Below, piece by piece: positions 21,464-33,201 of a DNA stretch of 64,000 nucleotides. Source of the DNA: Echria macrotheca. Lineage: Eukaryota; Ascomycota; Sordariomycetes; Sordariales; Schizotheciaceae. The notes under the pieces were generated by a model. The model saw only the letters and a list, made by a program, of their open reading frames with translations. It was not told the DNA's origin and ran no database searches. Position numbers and translations under genes: made by a program. The DNA is taken from NCBI GenBank assembly GCA_030411725.1, contig MU839837.1:1116001-1180000 (forward strand). Direction: 5' to 3'. How positions within the stretch are numbered: the stretch's first letter is position 1; each line of letters begins with the position of its first letter.

Positions 21464-24133
21464 ATGGATCCACTCTCGGCCATCGCATCCATCATCGCCG
21501 TTTCTCAGGCCCTGGGCGCGGGAATCCAGGTTCTCGTGGCCATCGCCAATGCCTCGGCCGACTTCACCGACATGCTCAACGAGCTGCATATGCTACAGTC
21601 ATGTATGCGCCAATTTTGCTCCGTCATAAGCGAAGCCGCGGATCCACGCCTATCATTGCCTCCAGAGGTCATGATGCGACTCGAGACCAAAAAGTACGAG
21701 CTCAGCCAGATCGTCGGCGCAATAGACGATATCGGAGCTCGTCTATCACGCGGCGGTCGGTCAACTCCGTCGGAAAGGGGGGGCGAGCAAAAGGTTTCTG
21801 TCATCAGTTGGCAACGAGAACGCGGCAAACTTCTGAAACTGCGGAACCGAGCGAAACATTGTCGTGAGGATATGACAATTTTTCTGAGTTTGCTCGGCAT
21901 TTCGGAACAGTAGGTCGCTCGCTTTCGGTCCATCCTGTCTGAAATGTTATTTAGTCCTCACAGGTTCTCCCAACGAAAGATCAGCATGGATGTCCTGGCT
22001 ATTTCACAGAACCAGCATGACCTGATACAGAACCAGTATGACCTGATACGCAACCTCTCAAGTCGCATGGACGGAATAACCGTACGATTCGACGGCGTTG
22101 GTATGACCCCACCTGCTAGCACGAGTCGTGCACTACCAGGACCAAGCAAATCGTGTACTGGTCAAGTTGTTGAGACGGCCAATCCCTTGGGCAGGCACAG
22201 GAAGGGGTGTGCAAGATACTGCAAATGTCAATGCCATAGGCTTGCAGCTCTCCAAACTCCGTTCTGGACGAGAAAACTTATTGGCTCACTGAAGACACAG
22301 TATAGCCGTGGCATCTGGAGAGGCCAGGGAGGCTGTGACGTACCCGCCTGTACCGCACAAGCTAGTACGTCGATCTGCATTGCCTACTCCTTCCCCCGAT
22401 GGCTACTAGGCAGGGCCATCCTTGTTTCAGCAAGCTGGGGCAGTTTGACCAACGTGGGAGCCTCGCTGCATCTTGCTGTTCCGAGAATCTCTGAGCTCTA
22501 TGGTTGGAAACGCGCTTTCGAAGAGTACCACCCGGGGTATTTCAGAGACAAAATCTTACGACGCGAGCTCACACCAGTCGATATTAGCAGCAGCGGGTTT
22601 GGCTATTTATCGGTATGTTAAGGCTGCGCCATCAAACCAAAATCAAACAAAAAGAAAATCATATCGATGAACAGTGCTAACATCTCGAATTATCGACCTA
22701 GTTTTTCTTTGATGTCGCAAATAGTCCGCAGGCGTTCCGTATCATAGAGCTGCTTCTTGATTTGGGCTTTTCGCCCTCTTTCATGGACCCCACTGGCGAG
22801 TTCGTTTGCCCCGGAACTTCCCTCGCAACTCTCTTACAACGACTAATCACCTATGTGTCGAATTAGCTCCGCAATACTCGCTGCTCGACGACGCCTTACA
22901 TGCGACCCAGACCTTTTAAACCTACCAGAGGTCCGTCGTGTTTTCCAGCGGATTGAAGCGGGAAACGAAGACAAGGTACAGGTATCGACATTGATCCGAG
23001 ACTCCATTTTAGCCAATGGCACCAGGGATGAACTCCAAGAGGCCCTAGCTTCAGAACCATTTGAGGTCAACACGGTTGATTCCTTGGGATACGCTCCCAT
23101 TCACTGGGCAGCACGCCGCGGGTCCTTCGATGCATGCCAAATGCTTATCCAAGCGGGCGGTTCAATTGAACTACGAACGAGATCCGAGAACTGTACGGCA
23201 CTGCAAATCGCCTCCTTCTCTGGTCACTCGAGCGTAGTTTCTCTTCTGCTGGATAACGGAGCCGACGCGGAGGTCAAAGATAGTTCCGGTCGCTCTCCTT
23301 TCCATCTCGCCTCTTCGGTTGAAATTGTGCGGATTTTGATCGCCGCGGGTGCGAAGCCAAATGCAACCGACAGCGATGGCTATAATGCCATACACTCTCA
23401 TGCAGAGTTCGAATGGGACCCTGATGATTACTCGCTCGTTGCGGAGTTAGTAGCGGCGGGCGCTGACCTTGATCGTCAAGATGCCAAAGGCCGCTCACCC
23501 ATCCTCTTCGCTTCCGAGCTTGGAAATACCAGCGCAATGCGGCATCTTTACTCCATCGGAGCAACAGTTGCGACGCTTGATAGCTTCGGCGATAACGTTC
23601 TCGATAACACAGCTATCGATCACGGGCTACGCCAACTCGAGTGCTTACGTACCATGGATCTCTGCGGCATAGACCCAGATCGTCAAAGACGTGGATCTTC
23701 CACAGTTGAGGACTTCGAGAGGAGGATGTTCCGCCCATGGCTTGATATGCAATCAAGGCCAACACAGGCCGAGGTCTTCACTTTCTACGCGCTAGTTTCC
23801 GATCTCAGGCAGAGAAACTGGGAAGCGGGCCTCTTTCTCTATTCGAAAACAGCCTTGGCGGCCGAGGGCCGGATCCAACAGCTTCGGGAGTGGCTTGGGT
23901 GGCAGTGGCAGAAGCTTCGTGACGATGAATATTTTGCTGAGTGGGAATGGGACCCCGATATCGACGAGTATCCATACCAGTATGTACCGGAAGACGACCC
24001 TAGGGACTATGATACAGGCCTTCTATTTGGTCAGCATGGCGAGGGTGGGAATAGCTCGGAGCAGGAATCAACTGGGACGACGGAGTGCGACGAATCGGAG
24101 GCGGAAGAGGAATTCTTTGATGCGTTGCAATAA
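21464..24133 (+). CDS. Helo-like-N ankyrin protein, reading frame broken near 22,850 (possible pseudogene)
   Basis: Exons 21464-21909 and 21964-22612 join cleanly, then 22702 onwards. The N-terminus (MDPLSAIASIIAVSQALG) matches the fungal STAND N-terminal helical domain (Helo_like_N type). A coiled stretch with a repeated QNQxDLI unit follows, then the Cys/His motif CARYCKCQCH that precedes TPFWTRKLIGSL in this family. Exon 3 continues with an ankyrin-like segment (FRIIELLLDLGF) but hits TAG at 22864-22866. From 22853 the +1 frame is open to 24133 and encodes clear ankyrin units (GYAPIHWAARRGSFDACQML) and an acidic tail. No GT-AG intron bridges the two frames convincingly. So either a one-base indel or sequencing error splits one gene, or two products are made. 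The expected role is NLR-like sensing. Confidence 0.65.
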
Positions 24134-24564
24134 ATGGCACTGGGAGGAAAGGAGTCATGATGGGCTGTGTTGCTTCAGGTTGCAAAGCGGATAACATGTA
24201 AGGTCTCAAAGTACTAGTGCGTTGCAAATAGATAACGAGGCCTCTCCCTCTTGAATCCGTATGAGTACCTACCTACCTTACCCAAAAACGCGGAAAAGGA
24301 AGAGAAGAGAAGGATCCGGGAGATGTCCACTCTCCGATGAGATGGAGCGAGGTAACCTAGGCCGGCCTTCGATGCTTCAGCCGTGGATCACCAAAGCCAT
24401 CATAGGGTGGAGCCAGACTGTGTCTACAGCCTAGACAACTATGGCTACGAAAGATACTGTCAAAAGAGAGGGCACGATCTACGCAGTAGACCATAGCCCT
24501 CGCTGGCAGTTGCGGATCCGCTCGCTGTCAGGCTCCCTAGGTACCTTACCTACGGTACTCGGGG
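24134..24564. other. Intergenic region between convergent genes
   Basis: About 430 bp with short ACCTACC and CCTAGGTACC stretches. No coding frame supported. Confidence 0.45.
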
Positions 24565-27500
24565 CTACTCTAACTGATCAGCCTCACAATAAAAACAAAA
24601 CCTCACCTCCTCAACACCATCCCACTTCCAATCTCCCGCATTCAATACCCTCACAAACCCCCTCCCAAACAACGACGGCGCAAACGCCTGACCCCCCGGA
24701 CTAAACACCGCCTTCTGGTTGACACCCCTCGGGGGCACGTTCGAATCCGCCAACTCACTCCCATCCGCCCCCGTGACCCGATCGAACGTCAGCGGCGCCC
24801 CCATCTCGACCCAAAACCTCTGCATCCCCACCCCATCAAACACCCAACTCTCAGGCCCCAACCCAACCGCGATCTGTATCGACGGCGACGGCATCTGCGC
24901 CGTCGTCGCCGTAGCAACAGGCACCAACCCGTCGACATACACCTCGACCTGCAAGACCCTCAGCACGCGATGTCCCTTGAACACAGGCGACACACTGGGT
25001 ATATCAAATCCCAACGAGTTCGTCTGTATTATAGTTGAGAGCCAGTGCGCCCCGCTTACGACGCCCTCACTCGCGCTGAACTGGATCGGATATGCAAGCG
25101 GGCTGAGCGTCCCTGCGCTGCCGAGAGCCTGCTTGAACGCGATGATATCCCCCAGCAGATCCGGCAGACTCCGGTCCGCCGCCAGCGGGACGGGGAAATC
25201 TTGTCTTGACGTGGTATACATGATAGCCGACGCGTACTCGTGAAAATCGAGGAGGAGCCACCGTCCGACCGCGCGCTGGGCCGCGCCCGTGACGAGCTGG
25301 CTGAGCCGGAGCTGGCGCTGCTCGGCCGTCAGCTGGCCTCCGTCTGGAGTAGGTATCTTTTGTGTGGCGTCGAGCGCGGCCTGGTTGTTGAGCTGCGCCG
25401 CGAGCGCGGTGAGCTGTGTCTTGTGGGCTTTGACGCGCGCCGCGTCGCGCTGGATGCGTGTGAGCGCGATGTACTTGTCCTGGAAGGCCTTGCTCGCGCT
25501 GATGACGGCGAAGGCGCGCAGGACGAGTTTTTGGGTCGTGTTTTTCCAGGCGGCGTAGCCGTCTACGTCTTTGAGGTCGGATTCGAGGGAGGAGAATTCG
25601 TCGTTCATGTCGACTTGGAATTCTTGCCAGTTCTGTTGGACGTGGGGGTTAGATATACTTAGGTGAGGTAGGTTTGGTGGGGAAGGATGAAAAGACGTAC
25701 GAGTTTCAGTTCGGTGAAGTCGACGGTGGCGTCGAGTGAAGGGAGGACTGAAGCTGGTCAGTTTCTATGTTTGCATGGAGGGGTGGAGATACATGCCCTT
25801 GTCCGTCACGGTTTTCATGTCCGTGATGGCGTGGTTGGCCGTTGGATCAATCTGGTTGAGTTTGTCGATCGCTTCTCGAACGGCCTGGATCTTCTCGGCG
25901 CACTTCTTGAGCTTGTCAAACATCTTTTTGATCTTGGACCACGTGCTCTCTGCCTTTTTCACCGCTTCCTGGTTGACGGTCAGTTTGTTTACGTGCCGTC
26001 ATCACTCAGGAAGATGGCACTTACACCGGCTCCCTCGATTCCCTTGGCGGCTGATGCGGCAGCTGGGCCGGCAGCTTCGGCATCCGCGCCGTCAGCTGTC
26101 GACGAGTATCAGCCATGGCTCTGGATTTTGGGGAGAGGGTCCCTGACTTGCAAAGATGCTTCCGATGGCGATAGCACACTGAAACACCGACACCACCACG
26201 CCAATCTCGGCTTTTCTTTTCTGTTTGCCTGTTAGAAATCACCTGCATCTATAGTTGAACTTTAGCCACTCACCTGCTCGGCTTTCCACTTCTTGATGCC
26301 GGCCTCAAAAGCGGCTTGAGCCGTTTTGCAGTCCGCCTGCATGTTCTACGCCAAGTAATCAGCCCTCTTCGACCGTCTGAGAAGACACATAACACACCGC
26401 AAAGTCAAGCTGAAGCGTCGCCGACGAGTTCCTAGCGTCATTCAATTCATTTTGCGCGTCATCCACCTTGCGGACAAAGTTCTCGTTGCTAAAGGCCATG
26501 TTGGTAATGATCTCGGCCCCCACCTGGCCGATCTTGGCCTTGAGGTCCTGCTGGCTCTGTAGAATGTTTTTCTGCGCCTGGTCCAGCAGCTCTTTGACGC
26601 CCTCAATGCTGCTTTCGATGTCCTGGGTCTGCTGATCGCTGTGGAGGAGCGTGGCAAGTCGGACGCGGTAGTCTAGCACGAATTCGAGATTCTTAAAGTC
26701 GATGGCGGCAACCCAGAGCGAACCGTCTGGAACTTGCAGCCGTTGCTGCATTGTTCGTGCTTGGAGGTAGAACTCGCTCCAGGAGGGTGTGTTGCGGGAG
26801 CATTTGGCCACGTAGGTGAACTGCGAGCGGACCGTCCTGGTCATGCTGAGGTCCGTAATCTTGCCTGCTGCGTCGGCAAATATGGTCTCGAGGAGGTGAC
26901 CAAGATAGCTGTGGTTGTGGTCTGTTAGCAAGGATGCTAGATGCGTAGTGGATATCCCTCAGGATTGTGGAAACCTGTCGGGAGTAGTCCTAGAACCTAC
27001 TTGGGCCGCTGCACGTCATCGATGTCAACAAGGTCCGCCACGCTCAGGTCCAATTGTCCCGGACTGATGTCTTGAACATCACGCATACTCCCGGCAACAT
27101 AGCCATTCACATCAGTCTTGAACAGGACGCCCAGTCCGTCTGACATGGGAACAAAGGTGTTTTGATCTGGCGTGAGAATTGGATACGTGTCTGGCAGACA
27201 GGCATGCGACAGGTTGGTAACGACTGTCAGGCCCGGCGTGCTGCTGCACTGCAGTTTCACGGCTGCTGGGAGCATGTCAGAGTAGATCATGATGGTTACA
27301 ACTGAAGCCGCCGTCTTGATGTCGAGCACGCAAGGGTTGACGAGGTCTTGTTCGGAAGAGCTCGAAAGAAAGCATCTTGCAAAGATCTCGATCGACCGTA
27401 GTCCAACCGGGATTGTGAGACTGAATTCATCAGAGTTGCCGGGAAGCTGCAGGATGTCGCAAAAAACATGGAGATACTGAGGGCAGCCAGATGGCGCTGT

Positions 27501-27626
27501 CGAGAGCGTCTGGAGTTGCTGCTGCAAGTCGATGCTCCGATCGCCAATGTAGACATGGGAACCGTAGACTTGTTGATAGCTGCTGAAGGTGCCAGGCGGC
27601 GGCAGACCCAAAGGGCTTGAACTCAT
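24565..27626 (-). CDS. Unrecognised 879-residue multi-exon protein with coiled coils and one hydrophobic segment
   Basis: I do not recognise the family. Exons in order: 27001-27626, 26398-26908, 26274-26345, 26148-26220, 26025-26095, 25797-25968, 25701-25747 and 24565-25632. All joins stay in frame if the intron after 25797 uses a GC donor (GCATGT); every other intron is GT-AG. Residues 1-210 look beta-rich with scattered Cys. Residues ~300-400 are long helices, including ILQSQQDLKAKIGQVG. A ~19-residue hydrophobic stretch (EIGVVVSVFQCAIAIGSIFA, ~408-427) is followed by an Ala/Gly-rich linker. Another Lys/Glu-rich coiled coil (~453-510) precedes a C-terminal region (~520-879) that starts helical and ends beta-rich. 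Helix - hydrophobic segment - helix is the plan of alpha-helical pore-forming proteins, but that is analogy only. It shares a 584-bp promoter with the gene at 28211. Confidence 0.75.
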
Positions 27627-28210
27627 GGCGATGGTATTGGGTGTGCCTCAAGGTGTTTAGCCTGCACAGTTGTCAGGAGAGAACAGAGCAGGTGAATTGG
27701 CTTCTTCCGAACGAGAAGAATGCTTGTTCTCCCTCTTGATCACTGACTAAGAAACCAGCATCATGCACGTGGTCATGGGTTTTGCTCCGCTTGAGCCCTT
27801 TTTCTTCCGCATGCTCGGGGCTCAAAAGGGCCAGAACATCGTACCATGCAGTCCACGACAGTTGGTCAGGGCCACAAAACAAATGCAAAGAGACTGACGG
27901 GATTGGTTGTGCGTTGTCGCTATCCGACGCTAATCCCACTTTTTGATTCCACCGGGCTGCAAGTGGGGAGCTGAACGGCTGCAGTAGGGATCCCCTACAG
28001 TAGCCCTACAGTAGCATGAGACTAGGCGTGTTCTAGACTTTCAGCCCCCAGACGGGGGCTCCCTTGGGGCAGTCCGATACCCGCATCCTCGATTCACGAC
28101 TGAGCAATTGACCCTGGAGTCGTTGGACCCCTTTGGCATTATTTCTGCCAACAGAAAGTATTCCCATTTCCCAACAACACCTTACAGTGATTCAGCAGGA
28201 GTTGCCTACG
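27627..28210. promoter_or_regulatory. Shared divergent promoter of the 24565-27626 and 28211-29969 genes
   Basis: A 584-bp region between two divergent starts. It holds a cluster at 27981-28014 in which CTACAGTAG occurs twice and its partial inverse GCAGTAGGG once. At 28043-28060 there is a perfect 7-bp inverted repeat (AGCCCCC, 4-nt loop, GGGGGCT). These are candidate protein-binding or hairpin sites; function is inferred from position. Confidence 0.4.
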
Positions 28211-29969
28211 ATGTCTGCGCTACTTCAGTCTTTACAGTACAATCATGCAGTCCTAGGAAGCGGCAATGACTCCCTCACGCTTGACATCAACAGTTACTCG
28301 TTCGACAAGAGCGACTGTCCCTTGCAGGATGCATTCAAGTTCTACCCCAATATCCAGGGCAGTGATGTCCCCGCTCGATTAAAGACCTTCCTGTACGGCG
28401 ACGGCAGTCCGCAAGGATCTGGGTTTTGGAACGGTCTGCCAGGGCGGACTCAACCAGTGCTTGATTCAATCGTTGCCGCCGAAAAAGGTCTGCCACGCCG
28501 TATTATTCAACCTTTCCTGTCTAGCTGACGTCCCTAGGCCTCTTTAACGACACCCTGAGTTGCGTTGTCGATTTGGCAAAGCTGATGACGCAAAGTCCTG
28601 GTGTGTTTTGTCGATTTCAACTTCGATAAACATCAATGAGCTAACCGGACAGCCACGAGCTTGAGCGATCTCAAGGCCGTCAATGACGCTGTCAAGAAGA
28701 CCCTGAGGGCGTGTGTACCGCTGTTGGCTGATAGTGGCACTCTGGCTAACGCCGTGCAAAAGATCAGAGAGGTGGCGCCCAGTCTCACTTGACAAGTTCA
28801 AAGCTAACAGATCCACGCAGTGTGATCTTATATCACTGCAAGCAAGCGTCGACAACCAGATCTTTACCGACTGGGCCCATGCGTTCGACCGACTCAACTT
28901 CTACGGCCAATGGCTGAGACCTCATCAAGACAAACTCAACAAGGTCTATGCGACGTCTGGGCCAAACATATGGTTCAATAACAGTCTGTCACGTCTCGTG
29001 TGCGAAGACTTGGCCACTAATATGTCCCTCTCGTAGATGGATACCCTCCTTTTATGGAACCTGGCCAAGCCCCGAGGGTTCACGTCTACCAACTCACGGC
29101 ACCCAAAAATCTCAACCAGTGTTTCCCGACACAAGAGGCATTAAACCTGTGGTACACGGATATCAGGGCTTTGGCACGCAATATCCCCGTGTTTGGCAAT
29201 TTCGTCGTCTCGACCGAATACCGGATGGACCAGTTCATCGCCGGCAAGCAACGTAGGAGCTGCTTCTCCTTCTGTCAGCTCGTGCACTAACATTTTGTTT
29301 CTCTGGCAGTGCTTGGCCAAGACCGCTTCTACTTTGAGATGCAACAGTATATGCTGGCGACCGAGATGAAACGGGTTGACACCGACAACTCATCTGCATT
29401 GGACCTGACAGTGAGACTGAGAGGCTCGCGTCGTATTGCCCGATACATCCTGCAGGCGGTGCAAGCATGGCTGAATGGTACGTAACCTGAGTTAATAACA
29501 CAGAGACCGATGCATGAGCGCTAATCTTCACATTCTTCAGGGTACACTAACACCGTGGAACCGGCCCTGGCTGCGTTGGAAGCCGCGCTGTGGAAGCTAT
29601 ACGGAAATCTCTTCTCGGCCGATGTCGATGAGATTGCGCTCAACTGGACTGAGCTCTCCCAGGCCTGTCAAAATGTAGGTTTCCCCCTTATCCCGTCCCC
29701 CTTTAACCTTGATCAAAAAGTTTGGTGAAAAAAGCTCACATGCAACAACTCACCCTCAGTACTCCTCGGCTGCCAACGCATTCAAGTCTCTACAGGGTAG
29801 CCAGTTTGAAGGCTTGACGAATGCCGGGGACCTTGCTACGTTTGACTGGACTGAGAGTGCTATCGATGACAAAGGTGCTTGGATCTATGGCGATGGAGTT
29901 GGCCTTGACAACACATTTTATCAGCAAATGGCGGCCCAGCTTGATGAAAACAAGGACTTGGTGGCGTGA
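28211..29969 (+). CDS. Unrecognised 449-residue mainly helical protein, divergent partner of the 879-residue gene
   Basis: No family recognised. Eight exons: 28211-28487, 28538-28600, 28653-28771, 28821-28983, 29037-29252, 29310-29477, 29541-29674 and 29760-29969, with introns of 49-85 nt; all phases agree. No signal peptide or clear transmembrane segment is seen. Several stretches look helical and amphipathic: SLSDLKAVNDAVKKTL near residue 115, SLQASVDNQIFTDWAHAF, then EPALAALEAALWKLYGNLF followed by an LNWTELSQACQ segment near residues 335-380. The TATEM/LRGSRRIARYI region is basic. The Trp-containing C-terminal helices recall subunits of alpha-helical binary pore-forming systems, but similarity is too weak to name. 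The start at 28211 (MSALLQSL) is the first Met; the frame is open upstream to ~28133 with no Met. Confidence 0.75.
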
Positions 29970-30405
29970 GTTGGAGGGAACCCGAGCTAGCTCCCCGGTG
30001 GAAGTATCGCCTTCCCAAGCTGAATTATACATCGCCAGTCATCCCAAATCACTCAGTCAGGCTGCCAGTTTTGGATGCTTCTAAGTGCCCAATCATCGCA
30101 CACCTCAGAGGTTAGCATGACCCCCTTAGTCCCCTAAGGAGTTATGCGAAGGGCGGGGTCTTGTGTGCCCGGTGTGTGTGAGGGCCTTCCCCTTATAGGG
30201 CAGCTGGTGCCCAATCGCTGCTGCCCAAGTTGGATAGTCACTGCCTTTTCAACCACTTGTCTGCCTTGCAAGGCACTCTTCAAAACTTTCCCCGCCTTTC
30301 TCCAACTCTGGGACAGACACCCAGCGCCCAACCTCAACAAGCATTTTCCCATCCTTCCAAAAGTGCACCGACCTCTCGCGGATCTGGCCGAGGTTGTGAT
30401 GCAGC
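29970..30405. other. Intergenic region upstream of the NLR-like gene
   Basis: 436 bp between tandem plus-strand genes. CT-rich near 30280-30340; nothing else noted. Confidence 0.4.
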
Positions 30406-32451
30406 ATGGCGGCGCCTGCCTTTGGCTTTTCGGCAGGCGATTTCATCAGCGCTGTGAAACTCGTCGTTGATGTCAGCGAAGCGCTCAAAGCCACGGGCGG
30501 GGCATCCGCCAGCTATCGTGACCTACTCACCGAGCTGGAACTGCTGCAGGATATCCTCTTGCAGTTGCAGGCCCGACAGTCGGGCTCAAATGTCAGCAAC
30601 CCACTAAGAGATTACGGGAGGCGACAAGCGGAGCTTACCTTGTCGACTCTCTCTCAATTCCTGGAACTTATATCCAAGTTTGCTGCGAAACTCGGACCAG
30701 ACGGCTCCCCAAAGTGGTATCGCCATGTTGGGAGGAAAGCGCAGTGGGCCGTGGCTTACGCTGGAGAGGTGGAGAAACTTCGGTTGAGAATCGGAACTCA
30801 GCTACATGCTTTGAACTTACTTGTTCAGCTAGAAGACCGGTTCGTCGATTGCTTTCTCTCACAGTGAACTTAATCAGATGTTTCCTAACACTGGCTTCAA
30901 GCTCCTCCCCATTTTCAGACCAAATACTCGCAGCTCTCCGCGATATTGATGCCCAGAACAAGGCCATATTACAACAGAACGATCGCTCGGCATCAGACAT
31001 CGGCAGACTGAAATCTCTTACCAGCGACTTGGAGTTGGTAATGGAAATCGGAGCCGACCACAGTGTTCCAGGAAAAGGGAAAGCGGTTGTCCGCTGCACG
31101 TGCCAGTATACCGATCGGTCTCTGAATTGGAATGCCAATGTCTCCGATACCACTCCACCACATGGGGAAGCTTCGAGCTCTGGGTCGAGTAGCGGAAGCG
31201 GATCCTCAAGCAAACAAAGAGACCGACAGTTGGCATATCGAAATGGCGCCGTCGCACGTCAGAACCGTGACATCGAACTACTGCATAAACACCCCTGTAG
31301 CTGCGAGCAACGCGCCCATATCTCTCTAGTATTGGACGATACAATCCCGGCGTTGCTTTCCAGACTGTGAGTGTTCACATCCTCTGCTATTCACCCTCAC
31401 ATATTCTGACAATAGTCGATGACCAGGCTACACCTTACGACCCGCGATCTACGAGCGCTAATCATTAAGCTATGGCTGTCAATTTCACAATTCATGGTGT
31501 TCATTCACGCAATATCGACTGGCTTGGGAAAACAGCCGATGCTTGCTGTTGCTGATAGCATCAGTTTCGAGGATGCCCTGGGGCGCCACTATATTTTGCA
31601 ACACACATTTTACAATCACTGGCCGGTAAGATTGACCCCTCCGGAAACTTGACTATCCATTTCGTGTCGTATGGCTGATGAAAGTCTGGAACCAGAACTT
31701 TCAGGCATTTCTCAACCGCCAATTTCAAGACTGTCCTGGGAAACGGTTCATCAGCGACGGCCACTACTACCTCCTGGGCTTTCGAGCGAAGCGCCTCCTC
31801 GGCACGAACAACGCAGATGAATGGAAGGCACTGGCGAAGCCCGGGTCCAAGATTTCCATGTCCTTGAAGCTGAGGTCACTGAGTGTTGGGCCGGCGACTT
31901 CGGTCCCGACTTGCCCTTGGCCAGCATGTGGCGCCAAAACACGGACCATCGAGGCAAAAGATTCCTTCTGGTGTGGAATGTGCGGGACTACCTACTTTTT
32001 GACACCTCGTGACGACCCGGAAAGGACCAGAGCTGCTGCGAAAGAACTGAACTTTGAAGGACAGCGCAGGACATCAACCGGAAGATTCCGGTTTGTAACC
32101 CCATGCCAACGGCCTCGCAAAGGAAACTTGAATTTGGATACCACTGGGATCGCCGGGGTACCCGCAGTCTTCCGAAAGATACATCTGGATGTCTTGGAGA
32201 TCTCTCCGCGTATTCGGGAAGCTCCTGATGAAAGAAGTCGGCTAAGCCGCGAAAGGAGGTCTTACATGTGGTTCTGGTATTGCTGTGTGTGCAGCCCGAA
32301 AACCATTCGTGCGAGAAGGAAGACAAACTACTCGTACCAGGAGGGTTGTCAGGAGTGTGGCCATCTCCGGTGCGATTCCTGCGAGGGTATCGAGTCCCGG
32401 CCAAATGGTAGGCGGGTACCTCTCAGTTCTTACCACAGAAAGGGAGGGTGA
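30406..32451 (+). CDS. NLR-like protein: fungal N-terminal helical domain, ubiquitin-like domain, C-terminal zinc ribbons
   Basis: Predicted 617 residues, exons 30406-30839, 30902-31366, 31427-31625 and 31696-32451. The N-terminus (FSAGDFISAVKLVVDVSEAL) matches the helical domain found at the start of fungal NLR/STAND proteins. Residues ~150-300 are a low-complexity, Ser/Gly-rich linker. A ubiquitin-like domain of the fungal ULD type follows, split by intron 3: ISFEDALGRHYILQHTF, then NFQAFLNRQF and GHYYLL. The C-terminus has paired Cys sites, CPWPACG with CGMCG, and CCVC with CQECGHLRCDSC, suggesting two zinc ribbons. There is no NTPase domain between sensor and effector parts. Intron 1 uses a GTTCGT donor with CTAAC branch and AAG acceptor; it is the least certain join. 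Likely a signalling or recognition protein. Confidence 0.8.
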
Positions 32452-33201
32452 AGGCGGTGTGTGGTGAACTGATCCATACTATCTGGTCTATGGTGGTGAT
32501 GTGTCTGTGTAGGTGAAAAAGGCTGAAAGGTCCAGGATAGAAGATATGGTAATGTGGGGACTAAGGCACCCACCCCACGACAGAGGGCCCAATTTCTAGG
32601 TGAAAAAGATGTAGATCCATTATATACGTACCCTAGCCGTACTATACGGATATCTAGCTACCTTCACTTCGCATATAAAATGGCGATACCGGTTCTTGTA
32701 ACAAATATACCAGTTAATCATTTGTATTTCATCTCTCATGATGTCGTATTAAAGTTACTTTCAATGTTACCCCGGTACGAAGAAGGTTGAGGTACCTTAC
32801 TTTTACTTCCTTTACTTCCAGGTTGGGGGTTGTGACGGGACTGACACCGTTCTGAACCTGGACAGAATCCTGGAAACGCCATTTCCGTAGTTTTTACCAC
32901 AACTCAGAACACAGGGAAGATTTCACAACACCCTGAACCATGTCTCCGGGTTACACGTTGGCTCTTGAGGACTAGGTGATTAGACTCAAGCTGATTGGAC
33001 CGAAGAAAAGCCCATACGATTGGCTGGCCGTGTCCGAGAGAAGTTTGTGTCACCATGCACCCCTGCCTCAGGCTCATCTCCCACCCAATCTTTTCTCTCG
33101 ATCGTGCTCACTCATCACCCACGAAACCCCCACCCAGCAAGCTCTCACACAGTGAAATCTTAATCGGAGATAACACACAACCACAGAAAACAAACAAAAG
33201 A
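32452..33201. other. Intergenic region upstream of the LtrA gene
   Basis: About 750 bp. AT-rich near 32600-32760, followed by pyrimidine-rich TTACTTCC stretches near 32800 and a CA-rich leader before the LtrA ATG. No gene supported. Confidence 0.45.
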
